Below are positions 1 through 9,600 of a stretch of DNA of 64,000 bases, piece by piece. Within the stretch, counting starts at the first letter, position 1; the number at the start of each line of letters is the position of its first letter. Source of the DNA: VXYL01 sp965243175. GTDB taxonomy: Bacteria; Pseudomonadota; Gammaproteobacteria; Pseudomonadales; Azotimanducaceae. The stretch covers positions 3,162,001 to 3,226,000 of the forward strand of contig OZ251532.1 in NCBI GenBank assembly GCA_965243175.1. The letters are read 5' to 3'. The translations under genes and the position numbers were made by a program. The notes under the pieces were generated by a model. That model saw only the letters and a list, made by a program, of their open reading frames with translations. It ran no database searches and was not told where the DNA came from.

Positions 1-1
1 G

Positions 2-786
<785 letters not shown>

Positions 787-790
<4 letters not shown>

Positions 791-1485
791 AGCGCTGGCG
801 TCGGCTGGCGGCCAATCTGGCCCTGTACCGTCTCGCCGCGGTGTCCGTCTCCGGCCATCGCTTCTGGCTGCTGCCGTTCCTGACCCTCGCCTGGCCGCTG
901 GTGCTGGCCGGCTCCATTCTGGTCGGCGCTCTCGGCATCGAGATCACGCCGGCGAGCGCCCAGAATCTGCTCATCGGTGCGCCGATGTCGGTGTTGGCGG
1001 TGTTCCTCGGCTTGCGCGTGATCGCCGGCGAAGTGGACTCGCGCACTTTGGAGATCGCCTACACCGTGCCGGGCGGCTGCGAGCGGGTGTGGTGGGCGAA
1101 GCTCGCCGGCGGGTTGCTGATCCTACTGGTCGCCGAAGTGCTGCTGGCGATCACCGCGTGGATATTCTTCACCCCGTTCCCCCTCGGCGCCCTCTACGGC
1201 GCATTGCAGGGCGCCGTCTTCTTCCTCGTGCTGGCAACGGGCTTCGCGACGCTCTTCCGCAGCGAGGTCGCCGGTGCCATGGCCACCGCGGTGGTGATGG
1301 TGTTCGCCGTCATGATCCCGGAGAACGTCTCCCCCTTCTGGAATCCGCTGTACATGGGCTCGGACCGCGCCGCGGTGCTGGCCGCCACCGTGCAGAACCG
1401 CGTCGGCGTCGCCTTGGCGGCGGCCGGCATCCTCTCCCTCGCGTTCATGCGCGCCAATCGCCGCGAGCGGATGCTGGATGGCTAG
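787..1485 (+). CDS. ABC-2 type transporter membrane subunit
   Basis: A 232-residue polytopic membrane protein. About six hydrophobic segments are visible, including FWLLPFLTLAWPLVLAG, LLILLVAEVLLAITAWIFF and AVFFLVLATGFATLF. A loop containing GEVDSRTLEIAYT resembles the first cytoplasmic region of ABC-2 permeases, which contacts the ATPase. The ATG overlaps the stop of the upstream ATPase gene, and the 3' end overlaps the next start by eight bases. It should form the pore of an exporter with that ATPase. No family-specific motif reveals the cargo. Confidence 0.8.
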
Positions 1486-2749
1486 GCTGCGTTTCCGCCC
1501 CTTGCGACCGATCCACCACTACTGCCTGGCGACCGGCACCTGGTTCGCGGCGCACGGCGTGCAGAACGTGCTGTTCGCTTGGCTGGTGGCGATGGTGCTG
1601 CGCGAAACGCCGCAGATGGTGGGCGTCGCGCAGATGGCGATGCTGGCGCCGGTGCTGCTGCTGATGCTCCTCGGTGGCAGCGTCGCGGACGTCGTTGGCG
1701 GTCGCCGCGTGGCGATGCTGGCCCAAGGCTTCGCGCTGCTGCCGGGCATCGGCTTGCTGGCGGTGCTGCTGCTCGACGCGCTCAGCTTTCGCGCCATGCT
1801 CGTCTACGCGGTGGCGATGGGCTGCGCCGTGGCGTTCCTGACCCCGGCCCGCGACGGCCTGCTCAACCACGTGGCCGAAGGCCGCATCCAGCGCACCGTG
1901 GTGCTGGTCAGCCTGGCGCAGTTCGGCGTGCAGATGGTCGGCTTCGTCGTCGCTGGCATGGCCGGCGCCATCGGCCCGGAAGCGGTGATTCTGTTCCAGA
2001 CGGTGGTGCTCGCAGGCGGCCTGTTCGCCTACCGCCGCCTGCCTTCGCCGCCGCCGATGCGGGTCGCTTCGCGCTCGCCGAGCGAACTCGTGGGCTCGAT
2101 TGCCGAAGGCTGCCGCACGGTGCTGCGCTCGCCGACAATGCGCCCGGTGATCGTGCAGAACATCGCCACGGGGCTCTTTTTCATGGGCACCTACATCGTC
2201 ACCGTGCCGCTGCTCGTGCGCGAAGCCTACGACGGCTCGTCCGCGGACCTGGCGCTGATGGCCACCGCCAACATGCTCGGCCTCGTCACCTCGATCCTCT
2301 GGCTGCTCTGGTCCGGCGACCTGCGCCGCCCCGGCCGCGCCCTGCTGCTGGCGCACGTGCTGGGCTGCGTCTTCCTGGCCGGCGCGGGAGTCGCCGCCTT
2401 CGGCCTCGGCTTCTGGGCGGTGGTGGCCTTCATCTACCTGTGGGGAACGTGCGGCGGCGTGGCCATGAGCATGTCCCGCGCCCTCATGCAGGAGGCCGCG
2501 CCGGAAGGGCAGCGGGGCAGGGTGATGGCGTTCTTCTCCTTCTCGCTGATGGGCGCCGGCCCGCTCGGCGCCCTGACCTGCGGTTACCTGGTGGAGGTGG
2601 TCGGCCCCGCGCTGGCGTTGATCGCCGCCGCTGCCGGCGTCTTCGTGCTGGTGGCGGTGGTGGCGCGAACGTCGGTGCTCTGGAACATGTCGGTGGCGGC
2701 GAGCGAGGTGACGAAGCGGCGCGGCTGGCGGATGCGGGAAGCCGCCTGA
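1478..2749 (+). CDS. MFS transporter
   Basis: A 423-residue major facilitator superfamily transporter with about twelve hydrophobic helices. The loop after helix 2 reads GGSVADVVGGRR, a good match to MFS motif A (G-x-x-x-D-x-x-G-R-R). The central loop (SPPPMRVASRSPSEL) separates the two six-helix halves. The ATG lies inside the end of the upstream permease gene, and the stop shares bases with the next start (TGATG), so it belongs to the same operon. MFS proteins without clearer signatures cannot be assigned a substrate; drug or metabolite efflux are both possible. Confidence 0.88.
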   Translation: MARLRFRPLRPIHHYCLATGTWFAAHGVQNVLFAWLVAMVLRETPQMVGVAQMAMLAPVLLLMLLGGSVADVVGGRRVAMLAQGFALLPGIGLLAVLLLDALSFRAMLVYAVAMGCAVAFLTPARDGLLNHVAEGRIQRTVVLVSLAQFGVQMVGFVVAGMAGAIGPEAVILFQTVVLAGGLFAYRRLPSPPPMRVASRSPSELVGSIAEGCRTVLRSPTMRPVIVQNIATGLFFMGTYIVTVPLLVREAYDGSSADLALMATANMLGLVTSILWLLWSGDLRRPGRALLLAHVLGCVFLAGAGVAAFGLGFWAVVAFIYLWGTCGGVAMSMSRALMQEAAPEGQRGRVMAFFSFSLMGAGPLGALTCGYLVEVVGPALALIAAAAGVFVLVAVVARTSVLWNMSVAASEVTKRRGWRMREAA

Positions 2750-3558
2750 TGGCGCTGCCGGAAGACCTGCCGCTCGGCAAGCCGACCACCTATCCCTCCC
2801 GCTACGACGCGTCGGTGCTGCGCGCCATCGACCGCGCCGACCAGCGCCGCGCCATCGGCATCGACGGTGCGCTGCCGTTCGTCGGCGAAGACGTGTGGAA
2901 CGCCTACGAGCTCACCTGGCTCGGCCCCACTGGCTTGCCGCGCATCGGCGTCTTGACGCTGCGCGTGCCGTGCGACTCGCCAGCGATGGTGGAGAGCAAG
3001 GCCCTGAAGCTCTATCTCGGTTCCTTCGCGCAAACGGCCTTCGAGCGGGAAGCGGACGTTGCATCCACCATCGAGCGGGATGTCTCAAGCTGCATCGGCA
3101 CCCGGATTCAAGCGAGCATCGGCGACGGTCTGCCGCTGGAGGACTTCGAGGCCCCGTCGGCGGACGCCTGCCCAATCGAAATCAAGAACTATCGGCCGAA
3201 TCCGGCCCTGTTACGCGCCGGTCGCCCCGACGGGAACACCCGAAACGCACTGCGAACGCACCTGTTCCGCACGATCTGCCCGGCGACCGGCCAGCCGGAC
3301 TCGGGCGCCATCTCCGTCGCGTGGCAAGGCCGCCCGCTTCGTCCCGACCGCCTGCTCGCCTATCTCGTCTCCTACCGCGAGGAACCGTGCTTCCACGAAC
3401 AGGCCGTCGAGCGCATCTTCAAGGACGTCCACGCGGCCACCGAAGCCAGCGATCTCACCGTGCATGGCCGCTTCCTGCGCCGCGGCGGCATCGACATCAA
3501 CCCGTTCCGTTCAACCCGCCACCCCGACGCGCGGCTCATGCGGCTGCCTCGCCAGTGA
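2749..3558 (+). CDS. queF: NADPH-dependent 7-cyano-7-deazaguanine (preQ0) reductase
   Basis: Reduces preQ0 to preQ1 with NADPH, the last free-base step of queuosine biosynthesis, in the cytoplasm. It is 269 residues, the long (type II) form typical of Beta- and Gammaproteobacteria. Family motifs are present: ESKALKLYLGSF at residues 82-93 (substrate/NADPH site); CPATGQPDSG, in which Cys177 should be the nucleophile forming the thioimide and Asp184 the general acid; and the C-terminal FHEQAVERIFKD. The ATG overlaps the MFS stop, so it is translated with the transporters. It runs convergently into a beta-barrel gene with only three bases between the stops, leaving no room for a terminator. Confidence 0.95.
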   Translation: MALPEDLPLGKPTTYPSRYDASVLRAIDRADQRRAIGIDGALPFVGEDVWNAYELTWLGPTGLPRIGVLTLRVPCDSPAMVESKALKLYLGSFAQTAFEREADVASTIERDVSSCIGTRIQASIGDGLPLEDFEAPSADACPIEIKNYRPNPALLRAGRPDGNTRNALRTHLFRTICPATGQPDSGAISVAWQGRPLRPDRLLAYLVSYREEPCFHEQAVERIFKDVHAATEASDLTVHGRFLRRGGIDINPFRSTRHPDARLMRLPRQ

Positions 3559-3561
3559 GCC

Positions 3562-4275
3562 CTAGCGCCCGAACAACCGCGGCAGCGTCATGCTCTCGAA
3601 CTTGTAGACCCAGGCCACGCGCACGTCGAAGAGGCGCGGCGTCACGTCGATGTCCACGTTGACGTCGCCCAGAGTGGGTGCCGAGCCGGTGTACTTCTTC
3701 GCCTGGTAGAGCGCGTAGTCGGCGCGCACCAGGAGCGACGACGATTCGCCAAGCGCGATCTCCACCCCCGGCGCGATCTTCCAGCCGAAGTGGTTGTTCT
3801 GGTCCGTGCCGGTCAGCCCATCGCCGCTCACTTCGATTTCGCTGGCGATGTAGCTGCCGCCGCCGGCGAGAAACGCCGAAACGCGCCCGAAGTCGTAGCC
3901 GACGATCCACAGCGCGTCCGTGCTCCACGTGACGTCCAGCTGCGAGTCCACCGGCACGCCGAGGATGTCCACCATCTCCGAGTGCGACACGCCTTCCTGG
4001 GCGAGGCCGAGCTCGAAGCCGACGAAGAAAGGCCGCTCGCCCTCGGCCGCCGGCGCCTCAAAGATGTACTGCCCCAGCACCCCGACGCTGGCCTGCGTAT
4101 CGGGTTCGAGAGCGCCTTTCTGGTCGATGAGCCGCACGTCCCAATCGACGTTCCATTGCTTGAGACCGGCTTGAACGCCAAGCCGCAGCGCGTCGGCCTG
4201 CGCCGGCAGGCAGCCCAAGGCGAGAACGACGGTGGCGGTGCGGATCGCGGCGCCGATTGCGGAGCGCTTGTTCAT
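3562..4275 (-). CDS. Outer-membrane beta-barrel protein
   Basis: A 237-residue secreted protein with a signal peptide whose hydrophobic stretch is TATVVLALGCLPAQA; cleavage is likely after AQA near residue 27. The mature part alternates polar and hydrophobic residues and has several strands ending in aromatics (LRLGVQAGLKQWNV, PFFVGFELGLAQEG, LWIVGYDFGRVSAFLAGG, LLVRADYALYQAKKYTG, FDVRVAWVYKF). This is the pattern of small 8-10-stranded OmpA/Opa-like barrels. The last residues (LPRLFGR) extend past the usual terminal aromatic. A GAGGA ribosome-binding site lies about ten bases before the ATG. The specific role is unknown. Confidence 0.75.
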   Translation of the reverse strand: MNKRSAIGAAIRTATVVLALGCLPAQADALRLGVQAGLKQWNVDWDVRLIDQKGALEPDTQASVGVLGQYIFEAPAAEGERPFFVGFELGLAQEGVSHSEMVDILGVPVDSQLDVTWSTDALWIVGYDFGRVSAFLAGGGSYIASEIEVSGDGLTGTDQNNHFGWKIAPGVEIALGESSSLLVRADYALYQAKKYTGSAPTLGDVNVDIDVTPRLFDVRVAWVYKFESMTLPRLFGR

Positions 4276-4436
4276 GTTTGCGGATTCCTCGTGTGGCCTT
4301 CGTTTGCGGGCGGACGCCGTGCGGCGCGGAGGCGGCCAACGGTGAGGCGACCAACAGCGCGAAGAATAGTGGACTCACAGCACATTCGCCAATGGCAATC
4401 CGCGCCCGAAAGCTCTACGATTCCATCTTGCGCCGA

Positions 4437-4549
4437 TGGCGACCGAGCCGGTCCCCTCGCGACGAAGCCGATGTCAACCCCGTCAGGCCCGGAAGGGAGC
4501 AGCGGTCGCAGCGAATTCGGGTGCCGAGGCAAGGCTGGCGAGGTCGCCT
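4437..4549 (+). ncRNA. ffs: Bacterial small SRP RNA (4.5S RNA)
   Basis: RNA component of the signal recognition particle, which binds Ffh and targets nascent membrane proteins. The diagnostic Ffh-binding apical domain is present (GTCAGGCCCGGAA then GGGAGCAGC): a GGAA tetraloop closed by C/G pairs and the symmetric CAGG/AGCA internal loop. The ends pair as GGCGACC (from 4438) with GGTCGCC (to 4548), and GCC with GGC just inside, giving the expected single hairpin of about 113 nt. The exact termini are estimated from this pairing. The tRNA-Ser gene follows within 15 bases, so the two may be co-transcribed. Confidence 0.93.
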
Positions 4550-4563
4550 CCACGGCCCTTCAC

Positions 4564-4653
4564 GGAGAGGTGTCCGAGCGGTCGAAGGAGCACGCCTGGA
4601 AAGTGTGTATGGGTGAAAGCCCATCGAGGGTTCGAATCCCTCCCTCTCCGCCA
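4564..4653 (+). tRNA. tRNA-Ser (anticodon GGA)
   Basis: A class II tRNA of 90 nt including an encoded CCA. The acceptor stem GGAGAGG pairs with CCTCTCC. The anticodon stem CACGC/GTGTG holds the loop CTGGAAA with anticodon GGA, reading UCC and UCU. A long variable arm (around TATGGGTGAAAGCCCAT) marks it as serine, and the T arm GAGGGTTCGAATCCCTC is canonical. Confidence 0.97.
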
Positions 4654-4874
4654 ATAATGCATCTACGTTGTTGATTTTATTGTACTTATAGACTCGCCCG
4701 CATCGCCCTTGAGCCATTGATTGCACCTTTCGTCCGTGGCGCCATCAGGCGGCACGAGGAACGCAACGCCGCCGCTCGCCGCCAGCGCCGGCTACGCCTT
4801 CAGCACCCTGCGAGTGCGCGGGCGACTTCCATCAAGTCACGCGGGTTCACGGCGCAACGCTTCGGGTCGTGGTT

Positions 4875-5342
4875 GAGCTCGCGCCGGCGACGCCCACGTA
4901 GGCGGGGCTGCGCCGCGCCGTCAGCACCGCGTACTACGCGACGCTCCACTGTCTGGCGATGTCGGCGGCGGACCTGTTCATCGGCACGGTGCGCAGTCCG
5001 GCTTCGCATCGTACCTGCCGTGCGCTGGAACACGGCAGGGCCAGGAGCGCGTGTCGGCAGGCGCAGACCATGCCGGAGTTTCCGGCGGAAATCCGCGACT
5101 TCGCCGACGCATTCGTCGAGCTGCAGATGGCGCGGCAGCAAGCGGACTACGCTCTGGACACGGCCGCGTACCGGACGTCCGATGTTCTGGGCTACGTTGT
5201 CTCAGCGGAGCCCTCAGCGGGGGAGCGCGAGGGGCCTGCCCCTCGCATGAAAGAGCAGGCCATCAGCCCGTTCGAGCGGGCGGCAGTGGAAGCCAGACGC
5301 GCCTTTGCCGCCCATGTGCTGTTCCGGCAACGATCGCCATAG
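4875..5342 (+). pseudogene. HEPN-domain protein, N-terminal part interrupted by a nonsense codon
   Basis: One reading frame encodes the conserved core of a HEPN-fold family: RRAVSTAYYATLH, then AFVELQMARQQADY, then a C-terminal helix ERAAVEARRAFAAHVLFRQR. Family members usually have an unbroken lead-in to RRAVSTAYY. Here an in-frame TAG at 4899-4901 sits six codons before it, and no start codon lies in frame upstream. The codon is one C-to-T change from CAG (Gln). The first ATG in frame (4959) lies after the motif, so translation from there would lose it. A short insertion carrying a perfect palindrome lies at 5227-5246. The small gene that follows starts ten bases after the stop, as a partner would. 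HEPN proteins are often RNases of toxin systems; activity here is unlikely. Confidence 0.6.
5227..5246. repeat. Perfect 9-bp palindrome within an in-frame insertion
   Basis: GCGAGGGGC and GCCCCTCGC flank a CT dinucleotide. The surrounding ~45 bases encode a segment (SAGEREGPAPRMKEQ) that breaks the otherwise typical C-terminal helix of the HEPN pseudogene. This suggests a small palindromic element inserted in frame. Confidence 0.5.
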
Positions 5343-5352
5343 GAGGTCCGAC

Positions 5353-5664
5353 ATGAACAACCAGCAGGTCCGTGAGATCGCAGAGGCGGCCTTCAAGGCC
5401 CGCTTCGGCGACATCGGCATCCTCAGCATCAACATCAAGCCGGGCTTCGACCACTACGACGACCCCATGCTGGACGTACGCATCATCTACGATGCCAAGG
5501 TTGAGCGGTTGATTGCCCCGGACAAGGCGCCGGACATGGTGAAGGTGCAGTCGGAGATCATCGACAAGGTGTGGAGGGACGCGGAGGACTCCCCCGGTTG
5601 GCCGCATGTCCACTTCATCTCCAAGTCCGACCTCGAGGAGGGGGAGGACCCGGCCACTGTGTAG
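5353..5664 (+). CDS. Small protein of unknown function, partner of the HEPN gene
   Basis: A 103-residue acidic protein beginning MNNQQVREIAEAAFKARFGD. A perfect AGGAGG lies six bases before the ATG, one of the best ribosome-binding sites in the window, so this start is preferred over the in-frame upstream one at 5305. I do not recognise the family. The middle (GILSINIKPGFDHYDDPMLD) and the following alternating strand VRIIYD, then a helix and WPHVHFISKSDLEEGED, look like a compact alpha/beta fold. A related second copy lies at 5714-6012 with a frameshift. Position directly behind a HEPN gene suggests an antitoxin or accessory role; this is inference only. Confidence 0.7.
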   Translation: MNNQQVREIAEAAFKARFGDIGILSINIKPGFDHYDDPMLDVRIIYDAKVERLIAPDKAPDMVKVQSEIIDKVWRDAEDSPGWPHVHFISKSDLEEGEDPATV

Positions 5665-5666
5665 CG

Positions 5667-5701
5667 GGAACGAGAGGTACGGCGGAAGATCGAGGAGTCG
5701 C
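5667..5701 (+). repeat. 35-bp direct repeat, copy 1 (remnant of a hicA 3' end)
   Basis: Identical to 6177-6211, 510 bases downstream. Read in frame it encodes REREVRRKIEES, the C-terminal end of the HicA protein at 6025-6219. It is therefore a leftover of a second hicA copy, or the trace of recombination between copies. Confidence 0.75.
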
Positions 5702-5713
5702 GGGTCGCGGGTA

Positions 5714-6012
5714 ATGAAGCAGCGGGTTCTGGAGCAGGCGCGGAGCATCGTGGACGGCTTCCTGCACCGGCACTACGCGGACACCACGCTCGGCGTGCTG
5801 TCGGTGAACCCGGAAGTGGACGGCTACGGCGACGAGTCCTTTTGATCCGCTTCACCTACGACGACAGCAACGGCGCCAAGGGCCTTCCGGACTCGTCGGC
5901 GCGACTCGATCTGATGGACCGCTTGTGGGACGAGTTCGAAGACGCGGAAATCGAGGCGGATCCGGTCGTCTCGTTCATCGCCGAATCGGAAGTCGGCCAC
6001 GAGCCGGAGTAG
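5714..6012 (+). pseudogene. Paralogue of the 5353-5664 gene, split by a -1 frameshift
   Basis: The first frame (ATG 5714) gives 43 residues ending GYGDESF and a TGA at 5843-5845. The -1 frame, entered at the TTTT run (5840-5843), continues LIRFTYDDSNGAK and runs 56 codons to the TAG at 6010-6012. Joined, it has about 99 residues and aligns with the neighbouring 103-residue protein: LGVLSVNPEVDGYGDESFL matches IGILSINIKPGFDHYDDPM, and both end in a similar helix and strand (VVSFIAESE, VHFISKSD). A natural -1 slip at TTTT is possible, but a simple frameshift mutation or sequencing error is the more economical reading. Confidence 0.65.
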
Positions 6013-6024
6013 CGTGGCGACGCC

Positions 6025-6219
6025 GTGCCGCGTAAAGTCGCCGCGTTGGTGCGAGACTTGGAGCGGGCGGGATTCGTTTCGCGCGGCGGCAGGGGCAGCC
6101 ACAGGAATTACCGGCATCCGAAGGGGCAGCGAGTGACGATCTCGGGAGGCTTGGGCGACGACGCCAAGCCCTATCAGGAACGAGAGGTACGGCGGAAGAT
6201 CGAGGAGTCGCAGGAATGA
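6025..6219 (+). CDS. hicA: HicA-type mRNA interferase toxin
   Basis: A 64-residue protein (GTG start) with the double-stranded RNA-binding-like fold of HicA. The conserved histidine is present in GSHRNYRHP, preceded by the usual VRDLERAGFVSRGGRG and followed by VTISGG. HicA toxins cleave mRNA and are held inactive by HicB. The stop overlaps the hicB start (ATGA), the normal toxin-first arrangement of this pair. A fragment of its C-terminal coding sequence recurs at 5667-5701. Confidence 0.88.
   Translation: MPRKVAALVRDLERAGFVSRGGRGSHRNYRHPKGQRVTISGGLGDDAKPYQEREVRRKIEESQE
6177..6211 (+). repeat. 35-bp direct repeat, copy 2 (inside hicA)
   Basis: Identical to 5667-5701. It codes for the last residues of HicA. 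Confidence 0.75.
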
Positions 6220-6470
6220 AGGACAGCGCAAGATATGTGAAGCGGGTCGAGTGGTCGGACGAAGACGGGTGTTTCGTCGGTTCCTGCCCTGGGGTCATCG
6301 GCCCGTGCTGCCACGGCGACGACGAAGTGGCGGTGTACCGGGAGCTGTGCGGCATCGTGGACGAATGGCTCGAGGTCATTCGCGACGAGGAGGAAGCGCT
6401 GCCCGAACGGACAGCGAACCGGCGGTGGTCTGGCGGAGTCGCGGACGGTCATGCGGTGCAGGCGGGATAG
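6216..6470 (+). CDS. hicB: HicB-type antitoxin, possibly lacking the C-terminal DNA-binding part
   Basis: An 84-residue protein with the partial RNase H fold of HicB: YVKRVEWSDEDGCFVGSCPG, the HGDDEVAVYRELC helix and a DEWLEVIRDEEEALPE helix. In this HicB subgroup the following segment (here TANRRWSGG) normally continues into a helical DNA-binding domain. Here it breaks into VADGHAVQAG and stops. No other frame downstream restores a recognisable domain. It may still neutralise HicA but would not be expected to autoregulate through the missing domain. Confidence 0.78.
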   Translation: MKDSARYVKRVEWSDEDGCFVGSCPGVIGPCCHGDDEVAVYRELCGIVDEWLEVIRDEEEALPERTANRRWSGGVADGHAVQAG

Positions 6471-6605
6471 GCAGCAGGAAATCCCCATACGGAGCGAGGC
6501 GGCAGCTAAGCGTCAAGCCATGCCGAACGCCCAGCCCGTCCGCAGCTCTGCTCCCCCCAAGCGCAGTGAAGACGCCCCGTCCGGTGATGTGCAACGCTGT
6601 GTGCA

Positions 6606-9600
6606 GTGCGTCGTGCTCATGATCCCCCCCCCCCCCCCCCCCCGAGAAAGCGCAGGGCAGTGGCAGCAGCACTAGGCGACGCCCCGGCGAATGTCCGCCC
6701 CGGCGCAGTCCACCCAGCCGCCCGCACTGCCTCGCGGACGCCAAGCCGCCCCCGCGCCGCGCTTGCCGCCTCCGTTCTGGCGCTGGCCGCGTTCGCCACC
6801 GTTCCGGCTCTTGCCCAGGAGGTCAGCGTCAGCATCACCTCCACGCCTGCCAACGGCACCCACTACGTCGCTGGCGAGGCCATCACCACCCGCCTCACCA
6901 TGCCGCAGATCCAAAGCGGCGCCATCCGCAACGCCAGGATGAAGCTGGACATCGGCGGCGTCGAACGGCAGGCGGTCAGCACCAGCAGCTACCTCTACCG
7001 CCTCACCCAGGTCAACTTCACCTACACCGTCGTCGCTGCGGATCGCGACGCCGACGGCATCACCATCCCCGCCAACTCCATCACCGGCAGCGACAACTGG
7101 TTCAAGGTCGGCGGCGGCTTCCTCAACCGCGACCACAGCGCCCTCGCCAACCAGTCCGCGCACAAGGTCTTCGGCGCTCCCGCCTTGATCTCCGCCACGA
7201 ACCCCGCCGCGCTCACGGAGACCACCCTGAACGGCGCCACCGTCACCGTCGATCTCGGCCCCACCACCTTCGGCGCCAGCGTCTCCGCATCCAGCTTCGC
7301 GCTGGTGACGAACCCTACGTTCACCGGCCTCTCCATCAGCAGCGTTAGCGGCGGCACGTCCGGCAGCACCAGCGCCACCCTCACGCTGGCCTTCACGGGC
7401 GACTTCGACGCCCCCGCCACGCTCGCCGTGCGCGTGCTGGCCGCCGCCCACTCCGGCAGCACGAACGCCACCACGCCCACGGTGTCCCTCGTGCCCACTC
7501 CCGCCGTCGTCATCGATCGCCCGAGGCTCACTGTCGACGAGGGCGCCTCCGCCACCTACACCGTCGCGCTGGCCGCGCACCCGGGCGGCGCCATCGACGT
7601 CGCCTTGAGCGTCACCGACAACACGGACGTGACGTTGGACGAGAGTACGCTGACGTTCACCGCGACGAACTGGAACACCGCGCGGACGGTGACGGCAACC
7701 GCCGCAAGCGACACCGGCAGCGGCGACGAAACGGCCACCATCCGCCACGCCGTCGGCGGCGCCCTCCACGGCAGCGTCACCCAGGACCTGTTCGTCGCCG
7801 TGCAGGACGACGAGCAGACCGGCACGGACTACGACGCCGACGAAGACGGCCTCATCGACATCGACTCGCTGGACAAGTTCAACGCCATGCGCTGGGACCT
7901 GGACGGCAACGGCGCGGTGGCAGCCGGCGACACCGCCAACTACACGAACGCCTTCCCCGGCGCCGCCCCCGGCATGGGCTGCCCGGACGGCAGCGACGCG
8001 GACGACGAGCCGGACGCCTGCGTCGGCTACGAACTCACCAGCGACCTCGATTTCGACACCGACGGCAACGGCAGCACTTGGACCGGCGACCCCGCCTCGC
8101 CGGTCCCCGACCCGAACGACGCCTACTACAACGGCGGCGGCGGCTGGGCGCCCATCGGCAACCGTGGGGCGCGCTTCGACACCACCTTCCACGGCAGGGG
8201 CCACGTCGTCTCCAACCTGTACGCCAGCCACAGCGCCAACGACGTCGGCGTCTTCAGGGCAACGGGGACCTCGGCGCGCATCGTCGCCGTAGGCTTCAGG
8301 AACCTGCGCGTACGAGGTTGGCACAACATCGGCGGCCTGGTCGGCCACAACCAAGGCCGGATCGCCGGCGTCTGGCTCACCGGCAATGTGCATGGCGGCA
8401 ACGCGGTCGGCGGCCTGGTAGGGGCGACGCAGACGGCCAGTTCGGTGATCGTGGCCAGCTACTCCCTGGCGACGGTGCATGCGAACAGCCAGAGCGCCGG
8501 GCTGGCCGGCTGGAACGACAGTGCGTCCTCCATTCGCGCCAGCTACTCGACCGGCGCGTCGGGCGGCACCAGCGGCTTCAGCCGCGGCACCGGCACGGTG
8601 GTGGCGAGCTACTGGGACACCACCTTGAGCGGCATCTCGGACGACTCCGACACGACGCCGCCGGAGGGCAGGACCTCGGCGCAGTTGCAGGCGCCGACCG
8701 AGTACGGCGGCAGCGGCCTCTACGCCGCCTGGGACGATCAGGACGTCGACGGCGACAGTGTGAGCGGCGAGGCCGTGGACGACGACGCTTGGGATTTCGG
8801 CACAAGCGTGCAGCATCCGGTGCTGAAGTTCGGCGGATTCGACTCCGCCGTCCAGTTCGCCCTGCAGCCGCCCGTTTTCACCGGCACTGTGTCGAACATC
8901 AGCGATGCCCGCACGGGCGTAAACGTGCAGTCGTTCCAGATTCCGGCGGCAACCCACGCCGGCCCGGTCACCTACGTCGTCGCCGGGCTGCCGCCCGGCA
9001 TGGCGTTCGATGTGGCCGGCACCGGCGCTTGTTCCGCGCTGCGCACGATCTGCGGCGCCCCGACGCGCGCCGGCATGTACACCGTCGTCGTCGAGGCGGT
9101 GAACGCCGATGGCAGCGCTAGCAGCAGCCTGACCTTCACCATCACTGTCGGCGGCGTGGAGATCGACGCCATCGCGTCGACAACGGCGGTGGTGGAGGCA
9201 GGCCCCATCGCCCTTGACGAGGACGAGAACGAAACCACTTCGCAGGCATACCAGGTGCGGCTCACGTCCGCGCCGACGGCCAACGTAACTGTGACCATCG
9301 CCAGCGCCGACACCAGCGCCGTGACGGTGGACGACACCGACGGCAACAACCCCGGCGTGCAGAACACGCTGTCGTTCACCACCGGCAACTGGAGCACCTG
9401 GCAGACGGCGACTGTGCGCGTCGTGCAGGACACGGACTTTCTGAACGAGACGGTGGCCGTCACCCACGCTGCGAGCGGCGGCGGCTACGACAACCAGACC
9501 GCGACGCTGACCGTCACCGTGGACGACGACGAGCCCGGTACCGAAGTGCTGGTGGACGCGAACCCGAACACGGCTGCCATCGACGCCGGCCCGCTGCTTC

